From: Mucilaginibacter rubeus | GTDB taxonomy: Bacteria; Bacteroidota; Bacteroidia; Sphingobacteriales; Sphingobacteriaceae | DNA length: 64,000 nt | Assembly (NCBI RefSeq): GCF_003286415.2 | Contig: NZ_CP043450.1 | Location: 930,001-994,000, forward strand | Direction of reading: 5' to 3' | Part shown: in pieces, positions 9,701-19,238 of the stretch | How positions within the stretch are numbered: the first letter of the stretch is position 1 | Layout: each line of letters starts with the position of its first letter | Notes under the pieces: model-generated | Told to the model about the DNA's origin: nothing | Databases searched by the model: none | What the model saw: the letters and a program-made list of their open reading frames with translations, nothing else | Made by a program: the position numbers and the translations under genes

Positions 9701-10749
9701 CAACGACCACTATAAACACAACAACCAGCAGCACTGTTGCCATAAGTTCAAGCGGCACGCGAACGGCAACTTTTACGACATCGGCCGCCGGTACGATAGT
9801 ACTGAACCCGGTAGTTTCGTATCCTGATAATTATAATGCTAGGTATACGTTGACGGGGCCTGTTAGCAGCAGCGGAATTCTTTGCGGGAACCAGGCGCCA
9901 TATCCGAACGGAACCTGTAGTTATCCTAGAAGCGCTTCAATAAACGCGCCGGCAGGAACATATACACTAACCGTATCCCTGGCAAGTGGTAGCGCGCCGG
10001 ATCAGGCCATCACCTATGCCTATCTGCAATCGGCAACCAGTGTTAATACGACCAAATTTTATTACGACGGGTTCGAAGAGGGAGATGGCAACACCTTCGA
10101 TGCGAAAACCGGCCATTATGCCTACAATGGACAATTCAATTATACAGTTACCGGATTAAATAACGGGAATTATGTGCTGAGTTACTGGCTCAAAACAAGC
10201 AATGGCTGGTCTTTGACAAAGAGCAGCGTTTCGGTAACGGCAAATAGTTATGCAATATCGGTCAACGGGCAAATAGACGATGTCAGGTTATACCCTGTGG
10301 GATCCTTGCTGGCCACTTACACATATGACCCACTGGTAGGGATGACATCACAGACCGATCAAAAAAATATGGCAACTTATTACGAATACGATAACCTTCA
10401 ACGTCTGACAAATATCAAGGATAAAGATGGGAACATCATCAAAAACATTACTTATCACTACCAGGGGCAGGCTGCACCAAATTATTCAGGTATCGCAATA
10501 TCCAACATAACAGGAACTGCAGTTTCGCTAGGCTGGTCGTTTACTTCTGATGCTCCGACAGCAAGCGCAAGCCTTCAATATACAGACACTTCGACCCAAC
10601 AAGTGTATACTTATAACATCCCAGCCGGGCAAACGTCTACCACATTGGTTGTTCCTGCACAGAACAGGTCTTACAATTTTGTGCTGGTTCAGAACCTTTC
10701 TTCCGGAACACAACTAACTTCTGCGCCTCTCAATGTACATGTAAACTAA
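6715..10749 (+). CDS. Large secreted RHS/YD-repeat family protein with FN3-like C-terminus
   Basis: 1344 residues. The N-terminus is a signal peptide (MRIFLFCLILSTIFLVTSLV, cleavage probably after VNAQ). The next part carries motifs of Bacteroidota RHS partner proteins (NEIATPPNAAGFIQY, VPVGEFTGIPDIKVPLY, WVGTGWNLIADGVITRK), which resemble the SpvB/TcaC-like N-terminal region. A long beta-rich YD-type region follows, including ATYTYDPLVGMTSQTDQKN at about residues 1200-1220. The last 90 residues look like a fibronectin type III domain (GIAISNITGTAVSLGW to the end). It lacks the RHS core and a toxin tip of its own. The next RHS gene starts 5 bases downstream, so the two are almost certainly one operon and probably form a shell and carrier pair (inference). 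Confidence 0.85.
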   Translation: MRIFLFCLILSTIFLVTSLVVNAQTGNTISGNEIATPPNAAGFIQYTKVPVGEFTGIPDIKVPLYTIKSDNLNFPLFLSYYARGVQPNTHSGWVGTGWNLIADGVITRKINDLPDEFASDYIGYNSPYGDNMHYGWYFGANHTQNYSISQYQGHAVSTGTTSGYVVVDTAPDEFSFSINGISGTFFLGSDGKWKVRSADGTTLRIQETVGSVTIRPLASSSSQFDYQTINPTFVQFTLTAGDGTRYIFGGNPSSGGSNTTIEFNRRGPSSESYNNNMTAMAWHVSEIDLPSGKKITFNYFRDGTVFTYAPSMSENYEVYGSIPGTSISVSGKGFNVDPLDFSMNAMDPVYLQTIVFPEGKVVFNAVPSNEVDYLEARNTTSIRDAGNGYAKNSPGIVNSYNIFHTYGDLANNTPYFPFNSQGNLGEMWYKLNSIQVYDNNNKNLKTFNLSYSSDANTRLFLSSVQENDLPAYTFTYNTTPLPAYCSIHTDHWGFYNGQKTLPAFTYDANNFVTTAFQDSYYQFREPDPAYVTAGILTKVTYPTGGYSQFFYEPNQYSKWVGFPVAVNTLPSAMTGAGVRVQKVVTTDNANLTPITYEYKYVNNLTDNVSSGVLGMPKPAYAVNDQVTYVRYDSNGNAVSLGSGVNFGFWSSNSINPSQNDDGNIVTYSNVIERQSNNGVFNGMKATVFTNHDNGYPNNNPDQIAFSLSGASQSYLFHNSNRTFERGRILTETSYDQNNKIIHQLQFTYNDDATRFDQCTKLILSSVQQEYIGNYANGPVGGPSYITFVNNSALRFFYYFPYLKKKVETFYPNDGSVNNTVTTTNYAYDAVNGTRNQVSQSTVDSKGYTTTSLTKFPLDYGTPSNPEDDFTKGIVNLQSKSAVSLPVESMVQLNDGSATTQTLSATLNSYHPTLPVANLVYKALISDPKAAFTPSTIAGSCCLVKDGTYEPRMVTDIFDNNGNTLLEHVVNGGYKAYQWGYSNTFPVAVLSNAPANTTTTINTTTSSTVAISSSGTRTATFTTSAAGTIVLNPVVSYPDNYNARYTLTGPVSSSGILCGNQAPYPNGTCSYPRSASINAPAGTYTLTVSLASGSAPDQAITYAYLQSATSVNTTKFYYDGFEEGDGNTFDAKTGHYAYNGQFNYTVTGLNNGNYVLSYWLKTSNGWSLTKSSVSVTANSYAISVNGQIDDVRLYPVGSLLATYTYDPLVGMTSQTDQKNMATYYEYDNLQRLTNIKDKDGNIIKNITYHYQGQAAPNYSGIAISNITGTAVSLGWSFTSDAPTASASLQYTDTSTQQVYTYNIPAGQTSTTLVVPAQNRSYNFVLVQNLSSGTQLTSAPLNVHVN

Positions 10750-10754
10750 CCCTG

Positions 10755-13700
10755 ATGAATATCAAAATGAAAATCCAAGCTGTCAAGTTTTTTGCGCTAA
10801 TGATCGTTGCCATTCTGCTATCATCGATTGTGTGCGGGCAGGCCTTGGTCAGCAATCCGAGTAATAACCAGAACTACATACTAACGACAGTTCCTAGAAC
10901 CGCCGGTATTAAGAACGTCAACAGTATCTACACAAACGCCCAAAATATTTTTACCGTGTCGCAGACTATCCAGTATTCTGATGGTTTAGGAAGACCGGTA
11001 CAAAGCATTCAGGTTATGGGCAGTCCAACATTTAAAGATGTGGTTCAGCCAATTGCATATGATCAGTTTGGACGCGAGGCTGTAAAATATGAGCCATATG
11101 CTGTGACCGGGGTGAGTGATGGAAGTTTCAAAGCAAACGCTATTAATGATCAGAAAGCATTTTACAATAGTGCCGTCACCCCGGCAAGCGTAACAAAAAC
11201 AGCATTCCCTTTTGCGCAGACGGTATTTGAACAGGCGCCGCTTAATCGCATAACTGAGCAGGGAGCAGCCGGAGATAATTGGCAGCCGGCTGGGACTGTC
11301 GGAACAACTAATCCGGGCCACACTAATAAAATCGGTTATACCTCCAATAATGCATTGGCATGGACAACTGATCAGGACCACAGCCTGATTGTACCGATGT
11401 ACAATGTCGGCATAACGACCACAACCACAAACGGTGTCACTCTGATTTCCCGTTCGCTCACATCGAACGGAAACTATAGCGCTGGCGAGTTGATCGTAAC
11501 CGTGAGCAAAGATGAAAACTGGGTAAGTGGCAGAGCTGGAACTACGGAAGAATATAGAGATATTAACGGAAGGGTGGTGCTCAAAAGGATTTATAACAAT
11601 CCCAATAATGTCCTGCAGGAATTATCAACGTATTATGTATACGATAATTTGGGGAATTTATGTTTTGTATTAACGCCTGGCAGTAATGCTGACAATGCTT
11701 TACCAACACAGACTCTTCTTGACAATTTTTGTTATCAGTATCAATATGATGGACGAAACAGGCTGATCGGAAAGAAAGTTCCGTCCAAAGGCTGGGAGTA
11801 CACCGTTTATAATCAGTTAGATCAGACAGTGGCTACACAGGACGCAAACCAGCGGGCAAAGAATCAATGGCTAATAAAAAAATATGACGCGATGTCCAGG
11901 GTGATCGGCTCATTCTTGTGGACAAACAGTAATACTGGAATCAGCCAGGGACAGTTACAATACAACGTAAAAACACAGAACAGCGCCCTTTGGGAGGCAA
12001 GGGATTACACCAACAATACAACGGTTTATCCAACCGGTTATGTGATAAGCTCTTATCCGAACAACGGCCTGGTTGCACTTAGCCTGAATTATTATGATGA
12101 TTACAATTATGGTGTCCTGCCTACAAAGTATGTTTATCAGCAAGTTTCAGCACAGTTCGCTGCAACAGCAAGTAATACGACAGAAGGACTGCTCGTTGCT
12201 ACGCGCAATGTCGTCCTGAACACAATAACTGCATCCCAGCCTGACATGTTATGGACCATTAATTATTATGACGACCTGGGTAGGGTTGTACAAACCTATG
12301 GGCAGCATTATTTAGGCGGAACGGTTAACATAAATAATTATGATCAACTGTCTACCAGCTATAATTTTAATAATCAAATTTCCGGGACGTTGCGTAAGCA
12401 TTTCAATTCCGCAAGCACAACAACTGCGGCTTTAACGGCTAACCTGAAATACACTTTTGACCAGATCGGTCGCAAGCTGAACTCATCTGAACAGATCAAT
12501 GGAGGCTCAAATATTATTCTTAGTTCTGTTGTATATGATGAAGTAGGGCAGGTTGCAGCAAAGAAATTACATTCGGAAAATAACGGCACCACGTATTTAC
12601 AGACAGTCAGTTATTCTTACAATGAACGTGGCTGGCTTAATCAAAGTTCGGCACCACTATTTGCGATGCAGTTACAATACAATGCTGGAAGCAGCCCTCA
12701 ATATAATGGGAATATCACATCGCAACTATGGGGAACGCCCGGAAATCTAACGAAAAGTTATAGTTATACCTACGATAAACTTAATCGCTTATTATCAGGA
12801 GTAAATAATGAAGGCTACAGCGAGCAGTCTATAACTTATGATGTCATGGGGAATATCCAGACATTAAACAGACTTGCTCCGGGATCTGCAGCGACCAATT
12901 TAACCTATACGTACGCGTCTAATAATCTTCAGGCTATCAGTGGGCTGACAACGACTAATTACGGTTTTGACAGCAACGGTAATATGAACTACGACGCCAG
13001 GAATAAAAATAATATTTCTTATAATCTGGCAGATCTTCCGCAGACCGTGACTGGAAACTCGAACATTACGTACGTTTATGATGTGACGGGGTTAAAGCTA
13101 AGAAGAATCAGCACGAATACAGGTACGACTGATTATGACGGCGGGATCCAGTATGACAATGGTGCCATCAGCTTTATTCAAACGGAAGAGGGAAGGGCAC
13201 TCGTGTCCGGGGGGACAGTTAGTTATGAGTATTACCTTTCCGACAACCTGGGGAATACCAGGATTGGATTTGTAAATTCAGGTGGCACTGCCAGTATTGT
13301 CCAGCAAGATGATTATTATCCTTTTGGCAAGGAAATTCCCCGGTTCGTGAATGGAATTAAAAATGATTATCTGTTCAATGCTAAGGAACTTCAGGAGGAA
13401 ACCGGTGAGTTGGATTATTCCCGTCGTTTTTATGATCCTATTATAGGTCGGTTTACTACAGTGGATCCAATGTCGGAAAAATCCAGGAGGTTCGCCGTTT
13501 ATGCCTATTGTGAAAATAATCCGATCCGAAATATAGACCCGGATGGTATGGTCACAGTCAAAGGCGGGTATGGTGAAGATATCGATGTTTCGCCATTTGA
13601 TACCTGGAGCGCAGATGGCGGGGTCACTGTTACTTACGAAGGCAAGAGCTATAATGGCCTTTACAGCTTTTTTGCCAATAACCTGGATGTAGCTGCCGCT

Positions 13701-14357
13701 TACAACATTCAGACAGGAGCAGACTTGGGAATTAGTCCTTTCTGGAGCTATATGACCAAGTCAGATTTGGTAGCTTTCGTAAAACAAATTTATCCGAATT
13801 TAACACCGGGAAGTCTACAGAATACGGCTGGGCAAATTTTTGAGAAAACGTTCAATAATTTTATGACAACGTATAGTGATAAGGGTTATTCACCTAATAC
13901 CACAGCATTTCCAACTGATGTCGCTGGAAGAAAGGCTGTGATACCTGACGGAATTTCTGCCGCGAAATTCGAGGTGAGGGATGAAGAAGATGCTGTCCTT
14001 GACCGGACTTTGATTCCTTATGTGTCCTGGTACGAAGTCAAAGCGACAGCTTCTGTCATCAGCGGCAGCAGTTTTGGAAATCAGGCAATCGGTCTTGTCG
14101 ACGCACTGTATAAATCCAATCCCGTCGCCGCGCAAGAAGGTTATTCTTCCTTGGTATTCGTAACAACATCAGATGCAACGATTTCTCCCCGATTTGTTAA
14201 CCAAGCTAAGACTGGCTATAATATCAATCTGTGGCAGTTCAGGGCAATCTACAGAAAGACGGATGACGGAATAAAGGTGTCTTTTTACGATCCGGATTTT
14301 GCGGGGGTGTTTTTTAGATGGAATTATATCAGACAGTCTGTATACCTGAGCCATTAA
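10755..14357 (+). CDS. DUF6443-type RHS protein with a C-terminal PD-(D/E)XK nuclease-like toxin
   Basis: 1200 residues. A signal peptide (hydrophobic MIVAILLSSIVCG) is followed by a DUF6443-like region (SQTIQYSDGLGRPVQSIQV), then YD repeats and the RHS core (ELDYSRRFYDPIIGRFTTVD, NPIRNIDPDGM) ending near residue 932. The tip of about 268 residues carries the spaced residues expected of a restriction-endonuclease fold: E1030 in QIFEKTF, D1065 in IPDGI, and E1094/K1096 in YEVKA. From family knowledge, such tips are DNase-type polymorphic toxins; DNase activity here is inference. The gene follows its partner by 5 bases, and the 240-residue gene 12 bases downstream is the immunity candidate. Confidence 0.85.
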   Translation: MNIKMKIQAVKFFALMIVAILLSSIVCGQALVSNPSNNQNYILTTVPRTAGIKNVNSIYTNAQNIFTVSQTIQYSDGLGRPVQSIQVMGSPTFKDVVQPIAYDQFGREAVKYEPYAVTGVSDGSFKANAINDQKAFYNSAVTPASVTKTAFPFAQTVFEQAPLNRITEQGAAGDNWQPAGTVGTTNPGHTNKIGYTSNNALAWTTDQDHSLIVPMYNVGITTTTTNGVTLISRSLTSNGNYSAGELIVTVSKDENWVSGRAGTTEEYRDINGRVVLKRIYNNPNNVLQELSTYYVYDNLGNLCFVLTPGSNADNALPTQTLLDNFCYQYQYDGRNRLIGKKVPSKGWEYTVYNQLDQTVATQDANQRAKNQWLIKKYDAMSRVIGSFLWTNSNTGISQGQLQYNVKTQNSALWEARDYTNNTTVYPTGYVISSYPNNGLVALSLNYYDDYNYGVLPTKYVYQQVSAQFAATASNTTEGLLVATRNVVLNTITASQPDMLWTINYYDDLGRVVQTYGQHYLGGTVNINNYDQLSTSYNFNNQISGTLRKHFNSASTTTAALTANLKYTFDQIGRKLNSSEQINGGSNIILSSVVYDEVGQVAAKKLHSENNGTTYLQTVSYSYNERGWLNQSSAPLFAMQLQYNAGSSPQYNGNITSQLWGTPGNLTKSYSYTYDKLNRLLSGVNNEGYSEQSITYDVMGNIQTLNRLAPGSAATNLTYTYASNNLQAISGLTTTNYGFDSNGNMNYDARNKNNISYNLADLPQTVTGNSNITYVYDVTGLKLRRISTNTGTTDYDGGIQYDNGAISFIQTEEGRALVSGGTVSYEYYLSDNLGNTRIGFVNSGGTASIVQQDDYYPFGKEIPRFVNGIKNDYLFNAKELQEETGELDYSRRFYDPIIGRFTTVDPMSEKSRRFAVYAYCENNPIRNIDPDGMVTVKGGYGEDIDVSPFDTWSADGGVTVTYEGKSYNGLYSFFANNLDVAAAYNIQTGADLGISPFWSYMTKSDLVAFVKQIYPNLTPGSLQNTAGQIFEKTFNNFMTTYSDKGYSPNTTAFPTDVAGRKAVIPDGISAAKFEVRDEEDAVLDRTLIPYVSWYEVKATASVISGSSFGNQAIGLVDALYKSNPVAAQEGYSSLVFVTTSDATISPRFVNQAKTGYNINLWQFRAIYRKTDDGIKVSFYDPDFAGVFFRWNYIRQSVYLSH

Positions 14358-14369
14358 ACAATTAAAACG

Positions 14370-15092
14370 ATGTTGCTTAACTTAGCACTTTTAATTAATT
14401 TGAGAATTTCAGAAGTGAAAAAAGATACTGTAAAGCTAAAAAAGAATGCATTAGCGGCATTTTTGAAAGATCATCACGGGAAGGAGGTAAAAAATGAATT
14501 TACCTCCGATTATGTTCATTACTATGAATGTGATGATAATCGGGTGGTCATCGAGAATACTAAAGCCGGCATGATCTGGATAGAAGCGGATCGTTCTGCA
14601 TATTATGCCGAAAAAAGAGATGTGCTGAAATGGCAGGCATTTGATCCATATGCCTCAAAACAGCAAGAGATCAAATCTGTTGGAAGTGATAGTCATGCAT
14701 TAATCCTTGATCTTTATGAGAAGCTTTCTATTAAGTCTCAAGATTCAATAAGGATGGAAGACCTCGCAAGGCTTGATAAAGCTATTAAAAAATATGGTTA
14801 TGAAAGAGCGATTGAATCCTTGTATGTCAATTTAATAGTTTTTGCAGGTGAGTTTGTTAAACATTATAGGGGTGGACAATGGATTTTGGAAAGTGTGCAT
14901 AACATCCCCGGAGAAGCGATGATGAAGCCAGTATTTGTTGATAGTCAACATAAAAACTATGATTTTGACTTTAATATACTATTATTAAGGACCTTTATTG
15001 AAAAAGGAAAGTTCAGTATGCAAAAGTTAATTCAATCCGCTGTTCAGTTAAACGCATTTCCGGTTGAACAATCTCCACAAGCTAAGTCTTGA
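14370..15092 (+). CDS. Candidate immunity protein for the RHS nuclease tip
   Basis: 240 residues starting 12 bases after the RHS toxin gene, in the position typical of cognate immunity genes. ATG 14370 gives an N-terminus MLLNLALLINLRISEVKK that is slightly hydrophobic but too short to be a clear signal. The rest is soluble, charged and mostly helical (EDLARLDKAIKKYGYERAIE, GEFVKHYRGGQWILESVHN). Immunity proteins that act on cytoplasmic nucleases are normally soluble, which fits. No Pfam family was recognised; the function rests on gene order. Confidence 0.6.
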   Translation: MLLNLALLINLRISEVKKDTVKLKKNALAAFLKDHHGKEVKNEFTSDYVHYYECDDNRVVIENTKAGMIWIEADRSAYYAEKRDVLKWQAFDPYASKQQEIKSVGSDSHALILDLYEKLSIKSQDSIRMEDLARLDKAIKKYGYERAIESLYVNLIVFAGEFVKHYRGGQWILESVHNIPGEAMMKPVFVDSQHKNYDFDFNILLLRTFIEKGKFSMQKLIQSAVQLNAFPVEQSPQAKS

Positions 15093-16169
15093 AAGAGCAT
15101 TGATCTTCAATTCGCCGCCCCGACATTTTTCCGCTGCGCTGCTAAACAGTCAGCCAATGGGATTTTATCAGCCGGCGCACATCATCAGAAACGCAGGAAC
15201 ACGGTGTTAAAATTGTGGAGATTGATGGTGAACTATTCTCAATGAAATAATTTACTCGAAAGCTGGCGTGGAAGTTTTGTCAAATACAGCAGGGAGGCGC
15301 CAGTTCAAAGGCATCCGTAGAGAAGGAGATGGAAAAGCTGGTCATGTAAGACAAAATCATTATAATAAGTGCACCAGCTTTCCGACGCAGGTGTTAATGT
15401 GGCCTCGATGGAAAAATTCGCCAAACCAAATACAGTCCGTCCGGGCATATAAAAATATTGGCCTTTTTATGGGATACATATATCCCGAATAAAAAGTATT
15501 TCCAAATTGTCTCTGGCTCCCTAATCTCTATAAATATAAAGGGTACATTAACTTCAGAAAACGGAAAGCGATCAATTCCTACGGAGTATAGCTTGTTCTA
15601 TGACGGACGTTATCTCTTTCTATATATCGATGGAGCCACATTCAGATTTAAAAAGAAATAGTCAGTACCGATAAATTCATGTAAGATAATATTGTTGATC
15701 ATCAACATACTACTGTCTTTTTCATTGAGTAACACCAATCAGGGAGGAATGAATTTTAGTCAACAAGTGCGCTTTGTTCCAACACATGAATGGTTCGGTA
15801 GTTATTCAGGAAACAATAGCCCTTATAAATGACTTTACTGTTCATGTAACCTTCAGGGCGTGGGAAACCCATCGACCTTCTTTCCTTGGGCATCTTAAGT
15901 GATAGAATGTATTTAATGAGAATAAAAGTATTTTTCAACTATTATTTCGGCCATTTCAGGTCTCCAATTTATAACTTAACCTCACTAATCCATCGAATAT
16001 ATTAGATTTAATCTCAACAAACGAGCACATATTATTTCAAGTACAGAAAACATTTTATAGATCTTTCAATAATAAATTAGAATATTTTAAAAGCGGATAG
16101 GCCAGACCTTCCTTTAGTTGGGATAGAATCAGGTATTGAGCGTTTTACATATTGTTATTATTTATCTTC
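15093..16169 (+). other. Eroded intergenic region with gene fragments
   Basis: No intact gene was found in about 1.1 kb. Short open stretches remain. One at 15458-15661 encodes IPTEYSLFYDGRYLFLYIDG and looks like the C-terminal remnant of a small protein. One at 15268-15492 is probably noise or the same relic in another frame. A minus-strand frame at 15756-15938 has no recognisable content. The base composition is AT-rich. The simplest explanation is decayed toxin/immunity or mobile cargo downstream of the RHS operon. Confidence 0.4.
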
Positions 16170-16580
16170 TTAAGTACAAAATAGCATTATTAAGGTCAGT
16201 CGGCGATTATTTTTGAATACGCAATCATTCCATCCATTTAAGTCTATCAAGACAGATTTGGAGTGAATAGTACCGTTAACGTCCATTTTGTTTTTCGGGG
16301 TGGCTATGCTGATACCAATATTACCGCTTTGTCAATTCTGAAAAAACTTGTGCTGAGTAATTTGGAGGCGCAGATTGGACGGTGGTAAAATTATCAACGT
16401 TTAGCCCATGCACCATTTGTACTTTCTATGAAGGCATTGATGAACCGGCGAAGCCCCAATATTGGTGGTTGAGTTTCTGACAACGTTAGATGTGAGCATG
16501 ATATTTGCATAATCCGATGCATTCTCAGGCGTAACGACCCGAAATTCAGCATCTAAACCGCGCTGTGTCCTCATCCCTGA
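16170..16580 (-). pseudogene. Remnant of a tail-fibre-like repeat protein
   Basis: On the minus strand two coding-like stretches are separated by stops and shifts. The upstream one (about 16575-16440) reads EFRVVTPENASDYANIMLTS and then NVVRNSTTNIGAS. The downstream one (about 16345-16200) reads SGNIGISIATPKNKMDVNGT and then IHSKSVLIDLNGWNDCVFKN. The second matches a pattern common at the C-terminal end of Bacteroidota tail-fibre-like or surface proteins (GNVGIGT..P..KL.VNG.IH.KEV.VDL.GWPDYVF), recalled from family knowledge. Internal stops and loss of frame show that it is broken. Confidence 0.55.
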
Positions 16581-16845
16581 TTATCAGGTTTCGAAGTATT
16601 GATTCTGTCAATTGGTGGGAAGTCATTTTGCTGGGCATTTAAACGGTAAATAACAGGCGATTAATAGGACGGAAGATATAAATAGCTTTTTGTTCATAAA
16701 TAACAATTAGTAGACTATGTTGCTGCGGCTATTAATTCATGGCTTAAGGATTATAAGCTCCAATGATAATAATCACATAATTACCAAGCCAAAGCATCAC
16801 TGATATCAAAAAAAAAAGCACTATCATTACAGACAAATTTCACGG

Positions 16846-17940
16846 ATGCAAGACTATTCGAATACAAAGATATTTTACAATTTACAATGTTGCAGAGGCA
16901 TTGCCGCTGTTATGGTCCTTATGGCACATGCAAACCTAATGGTAGATAAGCAGATGTTTTCCGGCGCTTTTATTATTGGATGGAGTGGCGTAGACTTTTT
17001 CTTTATATTAAGCGGTTTTATTATCTATTACATTAATTTTAAATATGCGGGTAAAAGAAATGAGTTAAAAAAATATTTAAGTAAAAGATTGATAAGGGTT
17101 TATCCGATATACTGGCTTTACACTACAGCTTTTCTGATACTCAATTATTTACTGATTAAATTTGCGGGTAAAGGGATTATCAATTGGATCAGCTTGGATT
17201 TTATGGGGATCTTACGCTCATATTTATTATATCCAACCAATATTGTAAAAAGCGAAATGCCAATTATTCCTGTGGCCTGGACGCTTAGTTTCGAAATAAT
17301 ATTTTACATTATTTTTGGCGTGTACATATTGTCAAATAAAAAGATATTTCAACTCATTGTTGGAATATGGATGCTCTTTGTCGCTTTAAACTTTTTCAAA
17401 GTTATCGATGTAACTCAGTCTCCTTTGTTGTCGACCTTATGTAATGCAAAAAATATTGAATTTATCTATGGATGCGTTATAGCTCACCTATCGTTAAAAA
17501 ATAAAATTAGCCGAAACCGATCTATTGGTATATCGGTACTACTCGTTGGAATGATACTATTAGCAATATCATGGATTAACGAAATGAACCAATGCAGATA
17601 CTTTCCCAAAATGGATAGCTTGAATTTTGGAATTCCTTACAGCCTTATCATTTATGGACTCATATCATTGGAAACATATAATCCAAATAACAAAATTAAG
17701 AATTCATTAGTTTTCCTGGGGGACGCATCATACTCTATATATTTAATGCATTATATTTCCATTGTTATTTTATACGTTATTTTTAAACGTATCATGCACA
17801 ACCATTACGGTGTTTTTGTTATAATAACCACTGTTTTGACAGCCGCAGGATGTATCTGTTATTCCTGGATTGAAATGCCATTGTTAAAGACTATCAGAAG
17901 GTATTCCAAGAAACAAAATACTCCGGTTATCGTCCATTAA
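16846..17940 (+). CDS. Acyltransferase 3 family membrane protein
   Basis: 364 residues from ATG 16846. It has the family's N-terminal pattern: LQCCRGIAAVMVLMAHANL, with the likely catalytic His in the AHANL segment, then GWSGVDFFFILSGFIIYY. About ten transmembrane segments follow. The C-terminal helix LGDASYSIYLMHYISIVILY and the terminal WIEMPLLKTIRRY segment are also typical. Members of this family (OafA/YrhL type) move acyl groups, often acetyl, onto cell-surface sugars at the inner membrane. The target here is unknown. The neighbours are eroded DNA, so it stands alone rather than in an O-antigen cluster, and its composition is AT-rich. Confidence 0.88.
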   Translation: MQDYSNTKIFYNLQCCRGIAAVMVLMAHANLMVDKQMFSGAFIIGWSGVDFFFILSGFIIYYINFKYAGKRNELKKYLSKRLIRVYPIYWLYTTAFLILNYLLIKFAGKGIINWISLDFMGILRSYLLYPTNIVKSEMPIIPVAWTLSFEIIFYIIFGVYILSNKKIFQLIVGIWMLFVALNFFKVIDVTQSPLLSTLCNAKNIEFIYGCVIAHLSLKNKISRNRSIGISVLLVGMILLAISWINEMNQCRYFPKMDSLNFGIPYSLIIYGLISLETYNPNNKIKNSLVFLGDASYSIYLMHYISIVILYVIFKRIMHNHYGVFVIITTVLTAAGCICYSWIEMPLLKTIRRYSKKQNTPVIVH

Positions 17941-18382
17941 AACAGCGATCCAAAATCCACCGCTTTTGTACTTGATAAAGAAACGGGACTGATCACGGAA
18001 GATAAATTTGAGTTCAACTTATTCCTGCAACAAATGGGGACCTCAATTCAAGCCGCATTTGGGAATACTTTGATAATATCAACTACAAAACAAAAGGATT
18101 AGTTTAAGAATGTCCATTCCTTCCTTGCCAGATCCGAGCGGCCTCGCAACCAGGATCTGCCCACTCGGGATGATGATTAATCCGGGCGAAAGAATTAATT
18201 AAAAAAAACATCGTCATAGAAATCAGCCAGAAATGAACCGTTTTCAATTCAAGTCTAAATGTGACTATCGCCCACACCGGTGATGCGGCCTGGATCCAGG
18301 AATCCGGTGCCATACTGCCTGATTCGATCATTGAAGAGATTGGCCTACGGGTCGAAAATGAATATCAATAACCATCAATGCC
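17941..18382 (+). other. Gene remnants between the acyltransferase and the glycosylase
   Basis: Directly after the acyltransferase stop the same frame stays open to 18103 and encodes STAFVLDKETGLITEDKFEF and then NLFLQQMGTS, which looks like a relic of another gene. At about 18235-18371 a plus-strand frame encodes GDAAWIQESGAILPDSIIEE, ending VENEYQ. On the minus strand, 18161-18181 encodes INHHPEW, which resembles the active-site motif of pterin carbinolamine dehydratases, but the surrounding sequence does not hold together. No intact gene was found. Confidence 0.35.
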
Positions 18383-19156
18383 ATGCCGGAAATCCCTGAT
18401 TTAAACATATTCAGCAGCAACCTTTCCCGAAGACTCGTTGGAAAGACCTTGGCGTCAATCCATATCCCGATAAGCCGCCAGCTCAAAGTTTCCGAAAACG
18501 TCATTCAGGAGGCGTTGGAAGGCCAGCCTTTAACGGCCATTAACAGGATAGGCAAGGAATTACACTTTTTATTTGGAAACGGGCATGTATTAAGCATCCA
18601 TCTGATGCTGCACGGCACCATGTACTGGTATGAAAATGAAAATACCAGCCGGTTTACGATTGCGGAATTGCTGTTTGCTGACGGTACCGGATTGGCGGTC
18701 ACCGACTGGCAAAAGGCGGTGATCCTGACGCTTGATCCTAAACCCAACGGAGTGCCGGATGCCATGGACCTGCCGGCCGGTTACCTGAAGACTGCACTCG
18801 CCAAATTGTCCAAGCCCATCAAAACGGTGTTAACCGATGGGAAAACTGTACAGGGTATTGGCAACGCTTATGTGGATGAGATCCTTTACGCGGCAAAAAT
18901 ATCCCCTTTTTCAAAAGCCAACAAAATCCCTGAAGCTCATATTGAGGTCTTAACCCAGGCCATTAAAAATGTGTTAACGGATGCGGAAAACCATATCCGC
19001 GGAAATTTTCCGGATACCATCACTGAAAAGGAACGCGATTTTCTGCAGGTGCACCGGCCGAAGCAAACCCTGACGCTTAAGGGTGAAGTAATACTCAAAG
19101 CCGAGCTGGATAAACGTAAGACGTATTATACGGAAAGTCAGCAGTTATTTGAGTAA
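18383..19156 (+). CDS. Fpg/Nei family DNA glycosylase
   Basis: 257 residues starting MPEIPDL, so the mature N-terminal Pro and following Glu used for catalysis by this family are present. A conserved Lys in NRIGKELHFLF (near residue 57), the segment LSIHLMLHGTMYW and the helix-two-turn-helix around VQGIGNAYVDEILYAAKISP (residues about 156-175) support the call. The C-terminus (KGEVILKAELDKRKTYYTES) has no four-Cys zinc finger, so it resembles zincless family members. Expected role: removal of oxidised bases from DNA with AP-lyase activity. It stands alone in an accessory stretch; the exact substrate cannot be told from sequence. Confidence 0.85.
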   Translation: MPEIPDLNIFSSNLSRRLVGKTLASIHIPISRQLKVSENVIQEALEGQPLTAINRIGKELHFLFGNGHVLSIHLMLHGTMYWYENENTSRFTIAELLFADGTGLAVTDWQKAVILTLDPKPNGVPDAMDLPAGYLKTALAKLSKPIKTVLTDGKTVQGIGNAYVDEILYAAKISPFSKANKIPEAHIEVLTQAIKNVLTDAENHIRGNFPDTITEKERDFLQVHRPKQTLTLKGEVILKAELDKRKTYYTESQQLFE

Positions 19157-19238
19157 GTTCCTGTTAAATTATCATTTGGATCACTGCCTCCTGTAGCGGT
19201 TGAAGATATCGATTGCTAATTTCTTGTAATGTCCGGCA

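Noticed and set aside
18161-18181. INHHPEW motif like that of pterin carbinolamine dehydratase
   Set aside because: The flanking sequence in the same frame does not fit the family and the motif is short; noted only as a possible relic.
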